Below, piece after piece: positions 20,797 through 32,694 of a stretch of 64,000 nt of DNA; the stretch's first letter is position 1; every line of letters begins with the position of its first letter. Source of the stretch: Mytilisepta virgata (taxonomy: Eukaryota > Mollusca > Bivalvia > Mytilida > Mytilidae); the NCBI GenBank assembly GCA_028015205.1, contig JAPWFG010000056.1, forward strand, positions 124,001 through 188,000, written 5' to 3'. The notes below the pieces were generated by a model. It saw only the letters and a program-made list of their open reading frames with translations, was not told where the DNA came from and ran no database searches. The position numbers and the translations under genes are program-made.

Positions 20797-21774
20797 TTAT
20801 TTGTGTTTTTATTGCATTTGGTTCATTCACACAACAGTTTCAGTGCAGGTGGAGTGGGGTGTATATTTTTTATAAAATACATGAAAAAAGGCTAGTCATT
20901 ATGCAAAATTCCTCAAATCGTACATTATATGAAACTTGAAACACTTTATCATGAACAGGAGAAAAAACAAGATTTATTTTTTACAATCTTCTACAAGAAA
21001 TTAAATAGCTGCCGTACAGTTACTAGAAAAATAGGTTTTCACTTTTTTATTAATTCTTTAAAACAAATTCCAACAAAATCGTATAAGAAATGAGAAAAAA
21101 AATCTTATTTAGGGAGTAACCATTTGATTTTTATGGGGGTGGGGACTAGGATCAGATTTGAAATAAAAAGGCAGGACCCGAAATTCATGATAAAAAAATC
21201 CATGATAAATAAAAAGGCAAAGATTTAAAAATAAAATTTAGGACGGGATATAAATTACAACGAAAAAAAAAGTCCTGGACACCAAATGATGACCACAAGA
21301 AGAGCATCATTATATTACATCCACAATATATGGGAGTCGTATCAAAATTAACCAAAGAATCTTTAAAAGTATACCGAGTTACCTTTGCATATACTAGTAG
21401 TCTGATGCAGTTTTCTTTCCAAGTTGGACTTTTTGTAAAATTGTTTCAAAATTTTTCCTGTTCCATTATACACATTTTTGACTGAAACCCAAATTTTCTA
21501 ATGGTTTACTGGTAAATTTTTGCTAAATTGGTCACAATAACTGGTCCTTCTGCCATCATGTATCAGTGACGAGTGCAAAGTGATTCTCAATCAAATTTAG
21601 TGAGTATATTTGACCATAAAAAGTTAAATCAATATCTACACTTGAACTAGTGAATTAGTAAACACTTTTCTACTACCTTCATTATTTACCTAGACATTCT
21701 TAATATAATTTTTAGAAATTTGGTATTCATTCTGTTATTTTTATTAACTGCTTTAATATCAAATTTTAAATTAA
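20797..21774. other. No recognised feature
   Basis: AT-rich DNA without a domain-bearing ORF or recognised repeat. Confidence 0.35.
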
Positions 21775-21945
21775 AAAAATGCCTGAATTGATCAGGCAAT
21801 TTATTTAATTTTGTCAAAAAAAAAGGCATTTTACAAAATGACTATGTTTTTTGGGGGCATTTTATAAAATGCCTATCAAGATCAGGCATTTTTCAAAATG
21901 CCTATTAAGCCAGGCATTTTACAAAAGGCCTGTAACAAATATAAG
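21775..21945. repeat. Palindromic AGGCATTTT minisatellite
   Basis: About five palindromic units of the form GGCATTTT-n-AAAATGCCT separated by TATCAAGATCA-like spacers. Each can form a hairpin. It may be the degenerate end of a TIR element. Confidence 0.7.
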
Positions 21946-23319
21946 ACACAAGATTTATTTTGGTTAGATTGTTAAGAATGTGGAAAATCTGTCCTCTTTT
22001 ACATTTAAAGTTTGATGCATTCCTAATGTTGGATTACTGAAGTTTCCTTAATGAGTAAATAAAAACTTCTTACAGCAAAATGTTTGAGATTGCAGTTGAC
22101 ATCACATGTTTGATGCATGTTATTTTAAATACATCCAGTGATTTTGATGCTTCTGAGACTTAGATGTACCTTATATCCACTATAGTCACTTCTTATTTGT
22201 CAATACTTTGACTGTTAAGTATACCTAACAAACATGAAAGTGTCTTTGTAGTTCCTTTTGGCTGTTATATCTAACAATTATTTGATATTTGTTTTATAGC
22301 TTCAAACTACTGAGTTGTTCTGTATACTGTGAAACACTTGTTATTTGTGGTAAACCAATTTTCGTGGATTTCATGGACAAATCAGTCCACAAATTTAAGA
22401 ACCCAAAAATATATATACATGTATCTTTATATCCTTTTCATGTGGGGAAATATCAGAATGTTCAGGTTCGATACAAAGAATGCAAGATGCATTTTTAAAG
22501 GAAAACATGTTACTTTATAAGGGACAAAATATGAGATTACATTGATCATTGATTTACTCAATGTAAAAAAATGAATAATAATATGAAATAATGTTACATT
22601 GTACTAGCTAAATGTTAATAATTGTAACATGTTTTTATGTATCAATTTTACAATAATGACTGTTGGATCATAAGATCAAGATGTAATTTTCTTCATTTAT
22701 TCACTTCAGATGTAAGGTGGATGATAGGTACAAAGCACTCCTCAGTTCTATTTATAATATTTGATAATATAAATAGATAACTTATGATGTTTAATAAAAC
22801 CATCTTTCTACACAATTCTGTGTAAGACATACTTCATATCACTACCTCTTCACAAACCTGTATTAATGCCAAATGGGTAGTCAAATAAATGTTTGAACAC
22901 TTACAGTGTTGTTGCTTATTTGTTGTCCTGAAGCAGCTTTCCTTTAAAAAATAGGCTTACAGTAGAAGTACTATTTTGACAAAGTTTGATGTGAATGGGG
23001 TTAATTTTAGATCATTCTTAAGGTCTAAAAGTTTTTTGTGGTTTCTCGGGCTATTTCAGAAAGTCATCTTATAGCTTTCAAAATCTATCACCTTGATAGA
23101 TGTCCTCTTAAGATTGATGATAATGAATATCGTCTTTAATTGTAGTTATCCCTGAACTGCCATTTATGGCTCCTTTTTATGGTACACCATTATCTATATG
23201 CAAAATATCTTACCAATTACTCAGCAGTCATTTTAATATAGCCAAAAAAAAAAATTCTCGAAATGAAGAATCTACAGTCATATATATGACATTGTCTCGA
23301 TCTAATTTTCATAATCTGA
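21946..23319. other. Non-coding; contains a lone MITE end
   Basis: Positions 22325-22480 resemble one diverged end of the 16709 element (TACTGTGAAACAC, CCAATTTTCGTGGATTTC, CCACAAATTTAAG). The rest is AT-rich with no coding signal. ORFs of 63-94 aa here have no domain. Confidence 0.4.
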
Positions 23320-23420
23320 CGATGTGGCAGTATGGCCGATACGTCCTATGGACGACGTGGAAGTATGGCCGTCATACTTCCACGTCGTCCATAGGACGTA
23401 TCGGCCATACCGCCACATCG
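23320..23420. repeat. 101-bp near-perfect hairpin
   Basis: Arms of 48 bp around a GCCGT loop with a single mismatch; contains GTATGGCCGATACGTCC and its complement. CG-rich against an AT-rich background. It marks the left outer edge of the large inverted repeat. Confidence 0.9.
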
Positions 23421-25561
23421 TCCATAGGATGTATCGGCCATACCTTGTAAAGACGTATCGGCCATACTTTAAGTATTTATTCCATTGTGGTTATAACATA
23501 AAATATAATAATACAACAAGTATTAATTCATAGTTATAACATAAGTATGATTTTGTAGTATCTATTATATGGGTCATTTTTAAAAAAAGTGCATTTTTAA
23601 CATTGCAAAATTAAGAAAAAACAATTTGCTTGAATCATCATATTTATTAAACTTGCAAAATATATGATACTTCTGGAACAAAATACTCAAATATGCAATC
23701 TTAATGACATAAAATAAAAATATTATTAACACGTTTTCGACTGATGGTGCAAAATTTTGTCTATCCTGTTACCACATTTGTGAGAATTTTTATACTACCA
23801 ACAGGGAAAATGTGAAAAACATCTTGTTTGTTTCTTAAAGATACGTTAGTGGTGCTTCAGAAAACAATAACAGAATATTTAATTTCTTTGCATTAACGGG
23901 ATAAAAATATCACTTAATATTGCGTCCTGAAAAAACTATCCAAAAATAAATTTTCAAATGCTGCAAAATTGCTACAATCAACGCAAAACCAACTGAAGCA
24001 CTTCCTTATATTCGGCTTATATTGGATTTTTGAAACAATCCAACACTTAGTTCTTTGATTACATATAATTTTAGTAAAACGCTATTTTCTATGGTAACAG
24101 GAACGGACATCGAAGGTTTACATATACATATTTGTCTATCCTGTTTCCAAGTTGGGGTAACAGGACGGACAGTAACAGGATAGACAAAATTATATGTTTA
24201 TTGATTCTATTGCAAAACAACAACTCCCCTTGCATAATTGTTTGTTTTTTCTTAAAGATATGTGGAATATCAAATTTTTCATTTCATTTTCAAGTATTTC
24301 ATCAGGTCTAAAGATACATAGTTGTTTATTCTAATACTTAAACTGTCTATCCTGTTACTTTATTCAAGGTAACAGGATAGACAGTAACAGGATGGACAAA
24401 ATTATATGTTTATTGAGTATATTTCGAAATAACAGCTCCCCTTGCATCACTGTATGGTTTTTTCCGTTAGCGTTCTTTGTTTCCAAACAGTTAGTGGCCC
24501 TTTTGAGAACGTATGGGTGTAGTAATGTATAAATTTGTTGGTAACATGATAGACATTTTAAAAGGGTACGCTATCAGTTTGACTTACTTTTCTGGTTATA
24601 ACTTCGCTTCCGTTTCTTCTAACGTTCTATTGTTTTGGTTGTAATTTGGAAAACTTGTGTACTTTTGATTTCATCATAGAAGATATTCGTATTTGCAGGC
24701 AACAATTATTGCTCTGCAAATTTTGCACCGGTAACAGGACAGACATGCATTCCATGGACGCCAGCATAATTTACCTTTTTATGAGCATATATATAATTAT
24801 CTTCAAGACTTTACTTTCTTGTTAAAATTCAATTATGTGCTATTCAAAAATATAATTTTGCCGATTTGAAAACATACAAAAATCATTGAAAAATATTGTG
24901 CAAACATGGTTCTCTCAGTCCGGACACTCACAAATTGCTCAATATTGAGCTTCAAAATAATTTTCTTTTTGGATTGCAAGGAGAAATCGTTCTCATTGTC
25001 GATGTGCCGATTTGATAAAATTGCGAACTTTTGGTTAAACACAAAAAAAAATAATGCCATTATGTCAGAATATTTTTTTAACATAGGTGGACAGGAAAAT
25101 GGACTTTTTTTTTAAATGAGCCATGTACAAGTTTGCCGGTTTGAAAGAGTCGGTATAGATCTAGACTATATATTTATTTTTACTTCTGTACATCTTCTGT
25201 TCAACAAGACAAGTAGACTCATAGAAGACTGGTTTTAAGTTAATGCTATTGATAATAATTCATCCCTACTATGACTTTGAAAATTGATTTACAGCTTCAT
25301 ATTGTGTAAGTATGTTTTATTTTCTTTTGGACTCAGCTTGGGTGCTGTTGTTTTTATAGTGATCTCGTTTTGTATTTCCTTTACAATTTCTTGACAAAAG
25401 CACAATTCATACTTATGTTCATCAAAGAAATGATAATAAGCAATTAACAATCTTCTTAAATTTGAAAATTAATCATTACCTGATTACTTAGTTTTATATT
25501 TCAAAACTAAACTTATTGTTTTAACTATGACAGAAATTAATTCCCCATTTTGGATATTCAT
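23364..25561 (+). repeat. Left arm of a 7.8-kb inverted duplication
   Basis: This arm is the reverse complement of 29220-31166. From outside in: CGTATCGGCCATAC units, ATTCCATTGTGG, CTATCCTGTTACC motifs, the near-identical 290 bp at 23758-24050 (about 5 differences by eye), and the inner end ATTCCCCATTTTGGATATT. It carries two segments missing from the right arm, about 180 bp at 24623-24802 and about 70 bp near 25105-25180. No transposase or other domain; the same nonsense peptide occurs in both arms. Confidence 0.9.
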
Positions 25562-25806
25562 TTTATTTGTTTTATTTTTTCAGTTTGTTTTACGCAAGAT
25601 ATTAAAAATCCATTTAGAAAATAATATAAATATTTTATTAGATAAAGCACATTTATATATGATATATATAATGCGTATTCCAAGTGTATAACATATAAAA
25701 GATGACAAATAATGTAAACACAGCACAATACATTTACAAATTATAATAACCATCAACATGAATATATCACAATACTTTATAAATAAAATTTATTTCCGAA
25801 AAAAAA

Positions 25807-25897
25807 ACATGGACAAAGTATGGCCGATACGTCTTTTCAAGGTATAGCCGATACGTCCTCATGGACGACGTGGAAGTATGGCCGTCGCGTCCTGCAT
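25807..25897 (+). repeat. Third copy of the outer-arm terminus
   Basis: AAAGTATGGCCGATACGTC, then GTATAGCCGATACGTCC and GGACGACGTGGAAG, ending GTATGGCCGTCGCGTC. Same sequence and polarity as 31058-31166. It lies in the spacer 250 bp from the inner end of the left arm. Confidence 0.8.
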
Positions 25898-26007
25898 CGG
25901 TCCATTACTCAACAAAGCAATCATTTCCAGTTCTGGTTGCTGTTTAATCAAATTTAAACAAATGTTTCTCATCTGAATCTTCTGGGTCAAATGACAGAGC
26001 ATCTAGT

Positions 26008-26226
26008 TAGCTCGCCTGTCCTAAAAGGACATCTGAGCTTTTACCATCGTTTGGCGTCCGTCGTAAACTTTTTCAAAGATCTTCTCCTCTGAAACCAGTG
26101 AACCAATTACAGACATACATAGTCTGAATGATCCTTAGGGTATCTAGAATAAAGTTTGCGTTTTATTTTCTTATCTATCGAGACATGGCTAAAATTAGAA
26201 CATAGAGGGTAAACTGCCGTTTTTGG
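26008..26226 (+). mobile_element. Family H 5' fragment H6
   Basis: TAGCTCGCCTGTCCT pairs with AGGACATCTGAGC (26008-26038), then GGCGTCCGTCG and TCTTCTCCTCTGAAACCAGTG. It stops after AAACTGCCGTTTTTGG. The 3' half is absent. Confidence 0.75.
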
Positions 26227-27505
26227 AAAGATTGCAAATGAATTAATCCGTTGGTGATATCACAAGACCAAACCAGGTTATATAGTATAAACAATTTAAT
26301 GTTGGTGTATGCTGTTCATCCAATCATCTTAAATTAATAAACACTAATAGTTTTTTATACTGGATTTATCAGGTTGAATATCGGTCGAGACGAATGTGAG
26401 ACATATATTCAAATTGATGAAAACAATATTTAGTACATTAGTGTCTATTATTTGCGAAGCATCCGCTTTTGACGTCATAATGTATTTCATGTCATGTCAT
26501 GAATACTGAAAAATGTCTGACTATTACATCAAAAGGAAAAAGTGTGAACTGCCGATAAATGAAATTTCTCGACCCGTAGACATCAGAAGAAGGTTACTCT
26601 ACTGATATCTTTATTTCCAAAATTACGCCCATGTGGGCCAAGAAAATACAAACACTGAACAAAGAAACAAACACAAAGTCAATGGTACAAGGTATTTATA
26701 AATGTAAAACTCAAATTAATCGATTAGAATCCAATTAACACGCTTGCAAATTAATCTTAGAGGTTTTCTGGAAATAATAGAGAAGGACTGAGCTATCTCC
26801 AGCAAATTTTTAAGACCCGGGTCTTAGATTTTAATTATCATAAGCGTATTCAGAATGTTATAGTAAGGTAAATTTATTACTAAATACATGTAGTAACACA
26901 AATTAACACAATTATATTTGTTATTTATCCGTTATAAATGTACTTTGAGCTGCCTACTGTAGCATTAAGATTCAACTTGTTAAACTGTTTTTCAATACTC
27001 AGAGATCATAGTATTACACTCACAAATAATATGTGTGTGTTGAGAACAACCTGAAACTTTGAATGTGTTTCATCTTGTGACAAAATATGCATTAAACATT
27101 TTACACAAGATATCAAGCAACAATAAAGTGCTATCGCAAGCAACTATACAGCAAAACTTTTTGTCTTGGCAAGCACCTGTACAATCCAAGTTTGTATTGT
27201 TTCACATTCATTTCAATATAGGGAATTAACGAGGCAACATAGGAAATTCGTATGTAACCTGAAGATTAAATGATCATTTTAGTATTCAAAATAAATATTA
27301 TTGATACGAAAAGAAAAAGAAATCACGTTTACAAAGTATTTGAAGAAGCCGTGTTGTACCAACAATAGATGGTTTAGAAGCATTTTTTACTTGACATATA
27401 ATGAATAAATATACTAGTGGGTTATAACAAGCATGAATGAATAACATCTTATTTTTTAAAGCCTTACCGATTTATTTAATTGAAAAATATGGAAAATTGT
27501 CAAAA
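26227..27505. other. Spacer of the inverted duplication; no gene seen
   Basis: AT-rich. TAAGACCCGGGTCTTA (26811-26826) is a perfect 16-bp palindrome. On the minus strand near 26640-26590, TTGGCCCACATGGGCG followed by AATAAA resembles a retroelement 3' tail, but nothing else supports one. Confidence 0.3.
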
Positions 27506-27511
27506 GCTTAC

Positions 27512-27587
27512 CTTCTCCAAAGCGTGTATCCTTGTCTAGCGCTTGACAGAATCGCAACTCAAATGTACACTTCCGCTCCCACACTGT
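27512..27587 (-). CDS. Possible first or internal exon, low confidence
   Basis: On the minus strand a GC-richer stretch (GTGGGAGCGGAAGTG) ends with GGAGAAG|GTAAGC, a good donor. One frame is open through it (VWERKCTFELRFCQALDKD) with a TAA just upstream, so it could instead be 5' UTR. A related sequence (GTGGGAACGGAAATGAACA) lies on the minus strand at about 33250-33315. Confidence 0.3.
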
Positions 27588-27659
27588 TACTTACATCCAA
27601 AATTACAAATGCAAGGGCCACCAACATTAAAATTAAGGGTAAAAAATAAATAAAATAAA

Positions 27660-28863
27660 TAAACGGTAATTCGGAGCACTGTATAGCAGTCAAATATTCA
27701 GAATTATTCTATTTTATAATTAAAAGAGTGTAGATCATACCTTTTAGTATCAATTGCCTATTTATTAGACCAAGTATAGTACGAATTTAACTCGCCACAC
27801 TCTACACTGTTCCTGACAACATATACATTTGTATATAATAAAAGGTTTTTAAAAGGAAACCCTAGTTTCTGATACAATGTTCAAGGCCTCAATTACTAAT
27901 TTGATAGTAAGTCGCCTTCCCCCCCACCCCAATTCAAACTAGTAGTAAATCTCCCCACTCCTAAAATCTTTGGAATAATATTTCGTAACGAAAACAAACA
28001 AAATTTTTCATCCACACGAGTCATTATTTTGTTCCCTCAAAAAAATGATCTCGATCTTTTGCACGAAACATTTTTCGTTCTAATTGAATGTCTATAGTTG
28101 GAACAAAATACATCTCTATATGAACTTTCGCACGAGCTAAGTTTTATTATTTCGAGCGTACTAAATATTATCGTCTAACTAAATAATGAAATTAACACTG
28201 TTTTCGAAGAGACGTCTAACCTGCTTCCTCGGTAAAATATTTTTCGCTGTGCTAGCTTCACTTCAAATAACGAATTGCACTTTGGATCCCAGATTAAGAA
28301 AGAAATTAAGTTTTCCGCGATATAGATAGTCAAACTCACAAAATTCAGGGATAGTGACAAGACTGTGTTGTCAAAAAGTGTTTATGATTCTACTGACAAT
28401 ATTTCAGCAAACATTTTTTATGCAAAAGGTATTGCAAGCTTAATCGTTTCAGTTTGGTGTGCAAGTTTAATGTTATTGTAAACCCGTTGCAGAACATAGA
28501 ATTCCCCACTCCACTTTTCATGAAGACCTACTTGTTTTTATGCAATAAATATTTTGCAGTTTGTTATTTGTGAATCAATAAACTTTCCTGTACATGTATG
28601 TCTCTTTTGAAAAACAAAGGGTCATAGGTATTAAAGTTGAATGCAATTGAGTTCAAAGTCCGGAGTCAGGTATCAGACTTGCATCTACCCACTAAGAACT
28701 ATCTTACAACAAACACGGATAGGTCTAGGTACAGTAGACTCCATGAAATTGGATATCTGATAAAGGAATATATCTGGAAATGGGATATAATATCAAAACT
28801 CCAAACCATTTCTTAGTTATTCTATGTTAAATTTATTGCATATTTGCATTTGTTGTTTCACAG
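27660..28863. other. No supported gene
   Basis: Contains C-rich CCTTCCCCCCCACCCC (27917-27932) and a 61-aa minus-strand ORF at 28175-28360 without a domain. CG dinucleotides are somewhat denser at 28050-28320. Confidence 0.3.
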
Positions 28864-29067
28864 GCAACTTTTTTTATGCGACCGTCTCAAAATTTTTGTC
28901 TTAAATATCCTTTCTTCTTAAGAATGGGATGTGAAGCTGGACATAATTTATCTAAATATATTAACCAAGTATTGACGTTAACTTGTCCTCCTTCATCAGG
29001 ACTGAAAATTTATTTAAGTGTAGCAGTTATCTTGGCTGGTCTTCCCATAGATACAATATCAAACAAA
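28864..29067 (+). CDS. 204-bp exon-like ORF, unknown protein
   Basis: TTTGTTGTTTCACAG is a strong acceptor and AAA|GTAAGG a fair donor. The 204 bp between them are open in one frame (68 codons, phase 0 to 0), including FLRMGCEAGHNLSKYINQV and SGLKIYLSVAVILAGLP. The second half is hydrophobic enough for a membrane segment. No domain is recognised. It lies in the spacer of the inverted duplication with a family H fragment immediately after the donor, so it may be a carried gene piece or an unknown transposon exon. Confidence 0.45.
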
Positions 29068-29071
29068 GTAA

Positions 29072-29216
29072 GGGTGTGGTGGCCATCTTAGTTGACATTC
29101 AAGATTATCAAACACAATTCTGATAGAGCACCATTGCTGACATTAGTCTGGTTCCAAAGGCCAAGTATAAGGTATGATGATCTGCAAATTAAATTTTCCC
29201 ATAGGATCCTATGTTA
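29072..29216 (-). repeat. Family H core fragment
   Basis: GTGGCCATCTTAGTTGACA, AATTCTGATAGAGCACCATTG and TTTTCCCATAGGATCCTATG match the inverted H core. It ends 4 bp from the inner edge of the right arm. Confidence 0.6.
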
Positions 29217-29219
29217 AAC

Positions 29220-31166
29220 TAATATCCAAAATGGGAAATTAATTTCTGTCATAGTTAAAACAATAAGTTTAGTTTTGAAATATAAAACTAAGTAATCAGG
29301 TAATGATTAATTTTCAAATTTAAGAAGATTGTTAATTGCTTATTATCATTTCTTTGATGAACATAAGTATGAATTGTGCTTTTGTCAGGAAATACAAAAC
29401 GAGATCACTATAAAAAGAACAGCACCCAAGCTGTGTCCAAAAGAAAATAAAACATACTTACACAATATGAAGCTGTAAATCAATTTTCAAAGTCATAGTA
29501 GGGATGAATTATTATCAATAGCATTAACTTAAAACCAGTCTTCTATGAGTCTACTTGTCTTGTTGAACAGAAGATGTACAGAAGCTCATTTTAAAAAAAA
29601 AGTCCATTTTCCTGTCCACCTATGTTAAAAAAATATTCTGACATAATGGCATTATTTTTTTTTGAATTTAACCAAAAGTTCGCAATTTTATCAAATCGGA
29701 ACGATTTCTCCTTGCAATCCAAAAAAAAAAATTATTTTGAAGCTCAATATTGAGCAATTTGTGAGTGTCCGAACTGAGAGAACCATGTTTGCACAATATT
29801 TTTCAATGATTTTTTGTATGTTTTCAAATCGGCAAAATTATATTTTTGAATAGCACATAATTGAATTTTAACAAGAAAGTAAAGTCTTGAAAACGTTAGA
29901 AGAAACGGAAGCGAAGTTATAACCAGAAAAGTAAGTCAAACTGATAGCGTACCCTTTTAAAATGTCTATCATGTTACCAACAAATTTATACATTACTACA
30001 CCCATACGTTCTCAAAAGGGTCACTAACTGTTTGGAAACAAAGAACGCTAACGGAAAAAACCATACAGTGATGCAAGGGGAGCTGTTTTTTCGAAATATA
30101 CTCAATAAACATATAATTTTGTCCATCCTGTTACTGTCTATCCTGTTACCTTGAATAAAGTAACAGGATAGACAGTTTAAGTATTAGAATAAACAACTAT
30201 GTATCTTTAGACCTGATGAAATACTTGAAAATGAAATGAAAAATTTGATATTCCACATATCTTTAAGAAAAAACAAACAATTATGCAAGGGGAGTTGTTG
30301 TTTTGCAATAGAATCAATAAACATATAATTTTGTCTATCCTGTTACTGTCCGTCCTGTTACCCCAACTTGGAAACAGGATAGACAAATATGTATATGTAA
30401 ACCTTCGATGTCCGTTCCTGTTACCATAGAAAATAGCGTTTTACTAAAATTATATGTAATCAAAGAACTAAGTGTTGGATTGTTTCAAAAATGCAATATA
30501 AGCCGAATATAAGGAAGTGCTTCAGTTGGTTTTGCGTTGATTGTAGCAATTTTTGCAGCATTTGAAAATTTATTTTTGGATAGTTTTTTCAGGACGCAAT
30601 ATTAAGTGATATTTTTATCCCGTTAATGCAAAGAAATTAAATATTCTGTTATTGTTTTCTGAAGCACCACTAACGTATCTTTAAGAAACAAACAACATGT
30701 TTTTCACATTTTCCCTCTTGATAGTAAAAAAATTCTCACAAATGTGGTAACAGGATAGACAAAATTTTACACCATCAGTCGAAAATGTGTTAATAATATT
30801 TTTATTTTATGTCATTAAGATTGCATATTTGAGTATTTTGTTCAAGAAGTATCATATATTTTGCAAGTTTAATAAATATGATGATTCAAGCAAATTGTTT
30901 TTTTCTCAATTTTGCAATGTTTAAAATAAAAATGCACTTTTTTTTTAAAATGACCCATATAATAGATACTACAAAATCATATTTATGTTATAACTATGAA
31001 TTAATACTTGTTGTATTATTATATTTTATGTTATAACCACAATGGAATAAATACTTAAAGTATGGCCGATACGTCTTTACAAGGTATGGCCGATACATCC
31101 TATGGACGATGTGGCGGTATGGCCGATACGTCCTATGGACGACGTGGAAGTATGGCCGTCGCGTCT
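29220..31166 (-). repeat. Right arm of the 7.8-kb inverted duplication
   Basis: Reverse complement of the left arm, from AATATCCAAAATGGG to GTATGGCCGTCGCGTC. Shorter than the left arm by two deletions (after AACGTTAG near 29897 and after GAAGCTCATTTT near 29590). Same hairpins around GTAACAGGATAGACA, for example at 30136-30178. Confidence 0.9.
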
Positions 31167-31264
31167 CGAAAGCATAAATAAACGATTATAAAGTACATTC
31201 TGATTTTTATTTAATAGGATAATGACACTATACCATTTCCATCAGTTGTAACGAATATTTTTAC

Positions 31265-31570
31265 CAGTTGGGGCGAGTTGGTAAATATTATATTCACCGT
31301 TGGAGCTAGTTTAAAATCATTACATTCAAAGTTGGGGCGACTTTGTAACTAATGTAGTCACTAGTTGGGGCGAGTTGGTAAATATATTCACCATTGGACT
31401 AGTTTAAAATCATTACTTTCAAAGTTGGGGCGAGTTTGTAACAAATATATTCACTAGTTGGGGCGAGTTGGTGATGATGATTTTCAATTTTGGAGCGAGT
31501 TTGTAACAAATATTTTCCGAGTTGGGACGAGTTGGAGAAAAGTTGGTGCGAGTTGGTATAGGGCGAGTTG
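31265..31570 (+). repeat. AGTTGGGGCGAGTTGG minisatellite
   Basis: The 16-mer recurs at 31266, 31363 and 31456 with variants between (TTGGAGCTAGTTT, TTGGGGCGACTTTG), a ~95-bp period made of two ~48-bp halves. The last ~60 bp condense to GAGTTGG every 15-20 bases. G-rich on the + strand. It starts 100 bp outside the right arm. Confidence 0.85.
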
Positions 31571-31741
31571 TCTAGCATTCGCCGGTATAAACTGTTAAAA
31601 AATTGGAAACATTCCTTAAATAATTATTCTATGTTACCAAAATGACTATTTTATGCTATCATTCGCATAATACTCTATGGCTATATGAATTGTTGTTGTA
31701 TAGAAATGTAATATTCCTTGTTAAACACAACCAAATATTAG

Positions 31742-32691
31742 TAGTCCAGTCAAACTAAGTTTTAACCTCAAACTAATTGCAAAAGAAAATGTTATAGTTC
31801 TAATCTATAGCATTAAGCCCCAAATATACACAGAAAAAAGTCCCATAAAATCTAACTTGAGGAAAACTCAAAATCAGCATTTTTAATTTCCTATGGAAAT
31901 TAACATTGGAAAGGGGAGATAACTCCGCAAAAATGAGTCTTTTTTGTCAGGTTTTGGTTGATTTTCTTAAAATTCGTGTAAAGTATGATACTTTGATGGG
32001 GTTATAAGTTCGTACTTGACTATATTATATAATCTTCTGCTCGTGAAATGTACAAAACCGAAGTGTTGTGGGTATTTTTATTTTTTTTTGCGCATTTTTC
32101 ATTAAAGAAATTGCAAATTTGTGGCTTTGTGACCATTTTGAAAAATAATGTGAAATTTTGGTATTGTTTATATCTGTAAATTATACTTGTTCAGCATCTA
32201 CCTTGTTTAAAGAAACTTTAAACCACAAAAAGAATAATGTATGCTTAATTATTTTTATTAAATTTGAGATTCTTTACCTTGACATGTTGAAAAATTTAAT
32301 AAATGGTCAACTAATGAATTACGAAATCTAGGTTGTAGCTTGATAAAAGAGATAAAAACACCTTTAGAGTTGTTTGTTATAATCTAAAGACGGCTAAAAT
32401 ATCAAGAATCAATACATTCTGCTGAAAAGAAGCGTTAAAGTTATAATTTTGTATCTATTTTTATTGATATTTCTGCCTTTTTTGCAGAGTTATCTCCCAT
32501 TTTCAATGCAAATCTCCATAGGAATTTTAAAATCGTGATTTTTTAGTCTTCCTCAAGTTAGATTTTGTTAGACTTTTTTCTGTGTATATTTGGGGTATAA
32601 TGCTAAAGATTAAAACCTTAAAATCTTCTGTTGCAATTATGTTAAGGTTAGGGTCAAATTTATGCTAGATTGACTGGACTATAGCGCTGAT
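31742..32691 (+). mobile_element. TIR-A, intact copy, 950 bp
   Basis: The tips TAGTCCAGTCAA and TTGACTGGACTA are inverted. Similarity between the ends continues for ~200 bp (AAATATACACAGAAAAAAGTC, AAAATCTAACTTGAGGAA, GGGAGATAACTC on both arms), so the whole element can fold back. TAG flanks both sides, a 3-bp (or TA) target duplication. No coding capacity. It is the reference for reading the broken copy at 39191-44553. Confidence 0.85.
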
Positions 32692-32694
32692 ATT

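Noticed and set aside
24833..29853. Same peptide in ORFs 24833-25084 (-) and 29662-29853 (+)
   Set aside because: They agree only because the two arms are inverted copies; no protein-level constraint is visible.
23320..31166. CRISPR-like array from the TATGGCCGATACGTC repeats
   Set aside because: Few copies, tandem without unique spacers, eukaryotic context.
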